A DNA stretch of 18,542 bases from assembly GCA_038245795.1 (NCBI GenBank), contig JBBRSC010000039.1, positions 1 through 18,542 of the forward strand. The letters are read 5' to 3'. The position numbers were made by a program, and so were the translations under genes. The notes beneath the pieces were generated by a model, which was not told the origin of the DNA, did not search any database, and saw only the letters and a program-made list of their open reading frames with translations. Source of the stretch: JBBRSC01 sp038245795. GTDB taxonomy: Bacteria; Actinomycetota; Acidimicrobiia; Acidimicrobiales; Microtrichaceae. The first letter of the stretch is position 1, and each line of letters opens with the position of its first letter. Shown here in pieces: positions 14,564 to 18,542 of this stretch.

Positions 14564-16058
14564 CGCCTGATCGTGCCACGCGCAGGCGTCGGCGGGCGTG
14601 TCGCCGGAGTCGAAACGCCGACACCACCGACACCGCCTTGGCCAAACGCCCCCGACCCACGGCGTCGCGTTCTCGAGCTCCGACGAGTCCCCAGACCAAC
14701 CCGCCGGTGTCGTCGCGGACGAACGCCAACACCCAGCCATCGGCGAGTTCGCTGACGACGACGCCCGGCTCCTCCTCCTCGTACGGCTCGAAGCGCCACT
14801 CATCCAACGGGAACGACTCGATACACGATCTGGCCAGTGTGGCTGCCAGAAGTTCGATGCGGTGTTGGGGGGTCACCGGAAGGCCGGGCCAGCCGGGAGC
14901 GAACGATCGTTGCCGGTCAGCGGCGGCAGCCAGTGCTCCAGCGTGCGTGGCGCTGTTGACGGCAACTTCTGCGAGGAGGCCCGGGGCGGCTGACATGTCA
15001 CCGCAGACGAACAGGTCATCGCCGCGATCGATCGCCGGTCGGTCCCGCCAACTGGTGCCGGGCGGATCCACCGCTCCGGATGCGTTGAGGATCACGCGGG
15101 ACTGCCGCCAGGTTTCGCGTGACTGCCAGCCGGGATCCATGGCCGTCAACGCTGCCTCGATCCGCGCCGTCGCAGTCGCCGGATCGTCATCGTCCGCAAT
15201 TCCCATCTGGCCGCACCACAACTCCTGACCGATCGGAGCGACGGTCGGATCGTCGGCGCTCGAACGGTTCATCAGAACACAGCTGCGCAGATCGGAGCCG
15301 ATGTCGATCCCCAGGACTCGCCCGCCCGGAGGTCGCCCACGCACTGCGATGTCGAGGAGCGCCGTTCGCGCGCCGAACCACGTCAGCGATGCGTCGTCGA
15401 GCAGGCGGGACGACACCGCCAACGACGTGGCCACGATGGTGGGCCCGTTCGGGAAATCCGATGGTCGGACCCGCGCATTGGTCTCGATCCGCACGCCTCG
15501 TTCGGTCGCCCGTTGCGCAAGGGCAGCGATGATCTGCTCCCAACCGCCAGCGACGGTCCGTGCAGCCCATGGTTGGAGAAAGTCGGTTCGGACCCGGTCC
15601 CAGACAAAAGACGCAGCGAGCTCGCCGGGATCGTGATGGAACGTGAACAGGCCCGCCAGTCTCGACAATTGTTCCGTGGCCGACACCCCTAACGTTGCAT
15701 GGCCCCATGCCCGGAAGGACTGATCGTCGGGGGCTGAGTGCCGAACGTGGCGTACCGCACCGAGTAGTGCGCCGCTCGTGCGACGGGACGGGGCGCCGGG
15801 TCGAATCCAGAACGTGCGATGGAGATGCAACGCCACGAGTGGTGGAGTCAGATCACGCGTCGCCAACCACCGGCCGAGGGCACCGCGTTGATAGAGGACG
15901 TGGGGTCCGAGATTGGTGCGATAGGAACCATTCGCACCGACAGCGCGCCCACCCAATTGGGGTGCGGCCTCATACAGTGACACGGCAGCCCCGCGTTCGG
16001 ATGCGTCGATGGCGGCGACCAGCCCGGCGATGCCCCCGCCGATCACGTGGACGGTCAT
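14556..16058 (-). CDS. FAD-dependent oxidoreductase, amine-oxidase/phytoene-desaturase-like, with C-terminal extension
   Basis: The product is 500 residues from the ATG at 16058, which overlaps the sigma stop as ATGA; an ATG five codons upstream (16073) is the alternative. The N-terminus is a Rossmann dinucleotide-binding fold (VHVIGGGIAGLVAA, then YEAAPQLGGRA) followed by LGPHVLY. The C-terminal FAD motif is in DLFVCGDMSAAPG. The first 390 residues or so match the divergent paralogue at 16695. About 105 further residues, absent from that paralogue, include an acidic patch and end in an Arg-rich tail (RRHARRRLRVARSGG). The superfamily includes carotenoid desaturases, cyclase-like and isomerase-like enzymes and protoporphyrinogen oxidase; the exact reaction is not decided by sequence. 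The tight coupling to the sigma factor suggests coordinated control. Confidence 0.85.
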   Translation of the reverse strand: MTVHVIGGGIAGLVAAIDASERGAAVSLYEAAPQLGGRAVGANGSYRTNLGPHVLYQRGALGRWLATRDLTPPLVALHLHRTFWIRPGAPSRRTSGALLGAVRHVRHSAPDDQSFRAWGHATLGVSATEQLSRLAGLFTFHHDPGELAASFVWDRVRTDFLQPWAARTVAGGWEQIIAALAQRATERGVRIETNARVRPSDFPNGPTIVATSLAVSSRLLDDASLTWFGARTALLDIAVRGRPPGGRVLGIDIGSDLRSCVLMNRSSADDPTVAPIGQELWCGQMGIADDDDPATATARIEAALTAMDPGWQSRETWRQSRVILNASGAVDPPGTSWRDRPAIDRGDDLFVCGDMSAAPGLLAEVAVNSATHAGALAAAADRQRSFAPGWPGLPVTPQHRIELLAATLARSCIESFPLDEWRFEPYEEEEPGVVVSELADGWVLAFVRDDTGGLVWGLVGARERDAVGRGRLAKAVSVVSAFRLRRHARRRLRVARSGGD

Positions 16059-16609
16059 CGTTCGGGTCCCCATGAGGCTCGGAACGCGGCCCGTCCGCGG
16101 TGGGCGCGGGACTTCACGGTGCCGATCGGAATGGATAACACGCGTGCAACCTCCGCCTCACTGAGCCCTTCGAGATCGCGGAGCACTACGACAGCGCGGT
16201 GCGCTGGATCCATAGCGCCGAGCGTCGATGTGATGTCGATGCTGTCGTCGAGGGCCGCGTAATGATCGACCGACGATCGTCCTGATAGAGCGGGTTCGGA
16301 TGGGTCGCGAGGTTCTGATCGGTTCGAACGTCGCGCGATTCGCACTGACTCGCGAACGGAGATCTGTCGCACCCAACCGTGAAGCGCAGCGGGGTCTCGC
16401 AGGTGTGGCAATTCGCGAACGATGATCATCAGTGATTCCTGCATGGCATCCTCCCCTTCGGTTCGGGCAATTCCTCGGCAGACCCGTCCAACGAATGGCG
16501 CAAGCTCCGAGATGACCCGGTTCATCGCGGCGAGGTCACCGCTCTGGGCGGCCGCAACGATTGCAGGGTCCACCTTGGGCAGAGGAGATGGATCGCGAAA
16601 AAGTTCCAT
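16055..16609 (-). CDS. ECF-type RNA polymerase sigma factor
   Basis: The 184-residue protein has sigma region 2 (about 35-95: EDAMQESLMIIVRELPHLRDPAALHGWVRQI) and region 4 with its helix-turn-helix (about 125-175: LEGLSEAEVARVLSIPIGTVKSRAHRG), and no region 1 or 3: the ECF pattern. The frame is open to 16696, but the ATG at 16609 is chosen because an earlier start would overlap the divergent start codon at 16695. The stop overlaps the FAD gene start (ATGA). No anti-sigma gene with a zinc or membrane domain is visible next to it, unlike many ECF loci, so control may be transcriptional. By analogy with LitS of Streptomyces, which drives light-induced carotenoid genes, it may direct both divergent operons; this is inference. 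Confidence 0.9.
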   Translation of the reverse strand: MELFRDPSPLPKVDPAIVAAAQSGDLAAMNRVISELAPFVGRVCRGIARTEGEDAMQESLMIIVRELPHLRDPAALHGWVRQISVRESVRIARRSNRSEPRDPSEPALSGRSSVDHYAALDDSIDITSTLGAMDPAHRAVVVLRDLEGLSEAEVARVLSIPIGTVKSRAHRGRAAFRASWGPER

Positions 16610-16694
16610 AGCTTCCCGAGAAGTTTCGCGGAACCTTTCGCGTCCGGAACGGCTCTTTCCCACCAAGAACGAACCGACAGGACAGGTGACCCAC
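16610..16694. promoter_or_regulatory. Divergent promoter region of ECF sigma operon and FAD paralogue
   Basis: The 85-bp region holds GTTTCGCGGAAC at 16623-16634, an 11-of-12 match to the palindrome at 9216-9227. It also has two GGAAC elements on the plus strand (16630-16634 and 16646-16650), which look like ECF -35 boxes. No CGTC-like -10 lies at the usual 16-17 nt from either. An AGGACAGG-type Shine-Dalgarno at about 16679-16686 precedes the ATG at 16695. Autoregulation by the sigma factor is likely but not shown. Confidence 0.5.
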
Positions 16695-17879
16695 ATGAAC
16701 GATCATCCGGTGCAGCACATCGACGTCATTGGCGGTGGGCTCGGTGGGCTCGTCGCGGCCATCGAGGCCTCCGAACGCGGCATCGATGTCGATCTCTGGG
16801 AGACACACCACGAGCTGGGCGGACGGGCGCGAACCACCGCGGGCTATCGGGCCAACTTCGGACCCCACGCGGTCTACAACGACGGTGCATTCTGGGCGTG
16901 GCTCATGGCTCACGAGATCCGTCCCAGGGTTCTGATGCCGTCGCTGCGAACCGGGTTCGTCCACGACCACGAGTTCGTCCGAACTCCGCCACTGGGAATT
17001 CGACGGGCGTTGCGACTGCTGTTCAGGGAACCGACAGCGCCGAGCGGTCGCTCGATCCGTGAATGGCTCGCCGATCGTCTCGACAGCGACACCCACGCTG
17101 ATTTGGCCTGTCGGGCGTTCTTCCCCTTCTACGATTCGAATGTCGGATGCCAGGACGCCGCTGTTGTGTGGGAGGTGATGCGTCGGAACCGCCGCCAACC
17201 AGCGCGCTACATCGCCGGCGGTTGGTCGGTGCTGATCGCAACGCTCGCCGAGCGGGCCCGACGCAACGGGGTGTCCATCCACACGGGGCAGCGCGTCACC
17301 CTGGAGGATCTGTCCGCCGGACCGGTCGTCATCGCCACCGAGCTGAATGGAGCTGGGCGGCTGTTGGCGGACGACTCGGTGACGTGGCCGAGTACGTCGA
17401 TCAGCTGTCTCGATGTCGGCATCGCGCCCGAGACGTTGACTCGGCGGTCACTCCAACGGGCCTCCGCGATAGATCTCGACAACGCCGGGTTCATCAGCCG
17501 ATATACGACGAAGGATGTGTCGCTGGCGCCAGCGGGAGGTGAGGTCATCCAATGCACCGGTCGACGACTCACCGAAGAGACGCTCGATGCGTCCATCGAC
17601 CGGATCCGCGCCAGTCTCGAGGTCGTGTACCCAGGATTGAACGACGGTCTCGATTGGTCGCGGCGTTTCGATGGAAGCGGTCGCGCGGCGCCCTCGCAGG
17701 CGCCCGGGACGTCGTGGCGTGATCGCCCAGGCATCGATCGCGGCGAGGGCCGATTCCTCGTCGGCGATCACGTTGCAGCGCCCGGATTCCTGAGTGAGGT
17801 GTCGGTGGTGTCGGCGGTGACAGCCATCGACATGATCGTGGGAGCGCCATCGCGTGGGCACTCGACGATCGGGCGTTAG
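16695..17879 (+). CDS. FAD-dependent oxidoreductase, amine-oxidase/phytoene-desaturase-like (short paralogue)
   Basis: The 394-residue protein starts at the ATG in MNDHPVQHIDVIGGG; the frame continues upstream to 16422 only as shadow sequence of the sigma gene. It has the Rossmann motif VIGGGLGGLVAAIEASERG, ELGGRAR and FGPHAVY, and the C-terminal FAD motif in RFLVGDHVAAPGFLSEV. It aligns along its whole length with the enzyme encoded at 14556-16058, including shared GTSWRDRP and IDRG signatures, but lacks that enzyme's C-terminal extension. The two genes therefore arose by duplication and now face away from each other around the ECF sigma gene. The reaction is probably oxidation or desaturation of an isoprenoid or related hydrophobic substrate. 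The next gene starts 9 nt after its stop. Confidence 0.85.
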   Translation: MNDHPVQHIDVIGGGLGGLVAAIEASERGIDVDLWETHHELGGRARTTAGYRANFGPHAVYNDGAFWAWLMAHEIRPRVLMPSLRTGFVHDHEFVRTPPLGIRRALRLLFREPTAPSGRSIREWLADRLDSDTHADLACRAFFPFYDSNVGCQDAAVVWEVMRRNRRQPARYIAGGWSVLIATLAERARRNGVSIHTGQRVTLEDLSAGPVVIATELNGAGRLLADDSVTWPSTSISCLDVGIAPETLTRRSLQRASAIDLDNAGFISRYTTKDVSLAPAGGEVIQCTGRRLTEETLDASIDRIRASLEVVYPGLNDGLDWSRRFDGSGRAAPSQAPGTSWRDRPGIDRGEGRFLVGDHVAAPGFLSEVSVVSAVTAIDMIVGAPSRGHSTIGR

Positions 17880-17888
17880 CGTCGCTGG

Positions 17889-18542
17889 ATGCAGCAACAC
17901 GGCGATCAGCTGACCGCACGTCGCTCGCCGGTACTCGTTGGTGTGGGAAACATCACTCAACGAGACGACCCCGACGCCAACCCCGCCGACACGCTCAGCG
18001 CCACGGACCTCATGGAGTGCGCGGTCCGGGCCGCTCTGGCCGATGCTGGCCTTGATCCAGCCACGCTCGGGGCGTCCAGAGTGCTCATTGCTGTGCCCGA
18101 GGGTTCCTGGACGGCGATCGACCCCGCCCGCGTGATTGCCGAGCGGGTTGGGTTGGGCTCCGCTGTCACGCTTCTGGCCGAGATTGGGGTCACGCAACAA
18201 CAGGTCATCGCCGACGGCTGTGAGGCGATCGCAACTGGCGAGTTCGACGCCGTGATCGTTGTCGGGGGAGAGGCTCGCCGACGAGGTCAACGCGCGGAAG
18301 CGGCCGGCATCGAACTCTCCGAACCATCATCAGTGCTGGCGGGCGGCCCCGATCGGCGACTCGCTCCCAACCCCGGGTGGATCCACGACATCGAACTCGT
18401 TCGCAATCTGGTGACGCCCGCTGTTGCCTACGCCGTGATCGACTCGGCGCGTCGATCAGCGCTGGGGGTCAGCGACAGCCAGCGGCGACATGAACTGGGT
18501 GAGATGTACGCGGAGCTGTCGGCGGTCGCGTGCCGAACGGTC
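17889..18542 (+). CDS. Thiolase-like acetyl-CoA acetyltransferase family protein (partial, C-terminus beyond right edge)
   Basis: The frame is open from the ATG at 17889 to the right edge (218 codons). It begins PVLVGVGNITQRDDP and has an LMECAVRAALADAGLD helix, followed by IDPARVIAERVG and VIVVGGEARR, the order seen in the N-terminal half of thiolase-fold proteins related to acetyl-CoA acetyltransferases. In the segment where active thiolases carry the nucleophilic cysteine, this protein has EIGVTQQQV, with no cysteine at the expected site. Many actinobacterial members of this subgroup share that feature, so it may be a CoA-binding protein with a different reaction. It is only 9 nt after the FAD paralogue and surely co-transcribed with it. 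The catalytic histidine region lies outside the window. Confidence 0.82.
   Translation, partial: MQQHGDQLTARRSPVLVGVGNITQRDDPDANPADTLSATDLMECAVRAALADAGLDPATLGASRVLIAVPEGSWTAIDPARVIAERVGLGSAVTLLAEIGVTQQQVIADGCEAIATGEFDAVIVVGGEARRRGQRAEAAGIELSEPSSVLAGGPDRRLAPNPGWIHDIELVRNLVTPAVAYAVIDSARRSALGVSDSQRRHELGEMYAELSAVACRTV

Noticed and set aside
14564..14803. N-terminal extension of the alpha-galactosidase frame
   Set aside because: The extra residues lie within the FAD gene in another frame and do not resemble GH36; the GTG at 14563 gives the normal length.
14556..17879. Naming the two FAD enzymes crtI
   Set aside because: Rossmann and C-terminal FAD motifs are shared by many amine-oxidase-like enzymes; no residue seen here fixes phytoene as the substrate.
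1..18542. CRISPR arrays, tRNA or rRNA genes, insertion sequences
   Set aside because: No regularly spaced repeats, no cloverleaf or rRNA-like stretches and no transposase frame were seen.

Overview
The window is GC-rich and densely packed, with short intergenic gaps, many 4-nt start/stop overlaps and several GTG or TTG starts. This style, together with a xanthorhodopsin/actinorhodopsin-like proton-pump gene, points to an actinobacterium, plausibly a marine or freshwater member of Acidimicrobiia. That placement is an inference; no rRNA or universal marker lies in the window.

Layout from left to right. A minus-strand gene cut by the left edge (1-834) encodes an excisionase-type helix-turn-helix fused to a cobalamin-binding photosensor domain of the CarH/LitR type. 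It is divergent from a rhodopsin gene (926-1732) that carries all proton-pump residues and the glycine that opens a carotenoid-antenna site. Past a strong hairpin, a minus-strand operon with 4-nt overlaps (5278-1807) encodes a Rieske non-heme iron oxygenase, a carotenoid cleavage oxygenase (CCO1) and a putative lipoprotein of unknown function. A DUF4404-like small gene and an XRE-type regulator (6421-5630) follow. The regulator is divergent from a second carotenoid cleavage oxygenase (CCO2), which overlaps an SCP2-type thiolase gene. A TlpA-like thioredoxin lipoprotein and a CcdA-like membrane protein form a thiol-redox pair (9278-10555).

The right third holds a five-gene minus-strand operon (16609-10568). 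In transcription order it encodes an ECF sigma factor, an FAD oxidoreductase of the amine-oxidase/phytoene-desaturase superfamily, a GH36 alpha-galactosidase, an amidohydrolase-2 protein and a limonene-epoxide-hydrolase-like enzyme. Divergent from the sigma gene is a paralogue of the FAD oxidoreductase, followed by a thiolase-fold gene cut by the right edge.

Read together, the genes suggest a light-responsive locus. A B12 photoreceptor may control rhodopsin, two carotenoid cleavage enzymes may supply retinal or consume apocarotenoids, and an ECF sigma factor sits among isoprenoid-type oxidoreductases, hydrolases and thiolases. This recalls, without reproducing, the light-induced carotenoid circuits of Streptomyces, which pair a LitR regulator with an ECF sigma factor. 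No standard carotenoid backbone gene (crtE, crtB, crtY) and no blh gene is visible, so the retinal source is inferred. No RNA genes, insertion sequences or CRISPR arrays were seen.
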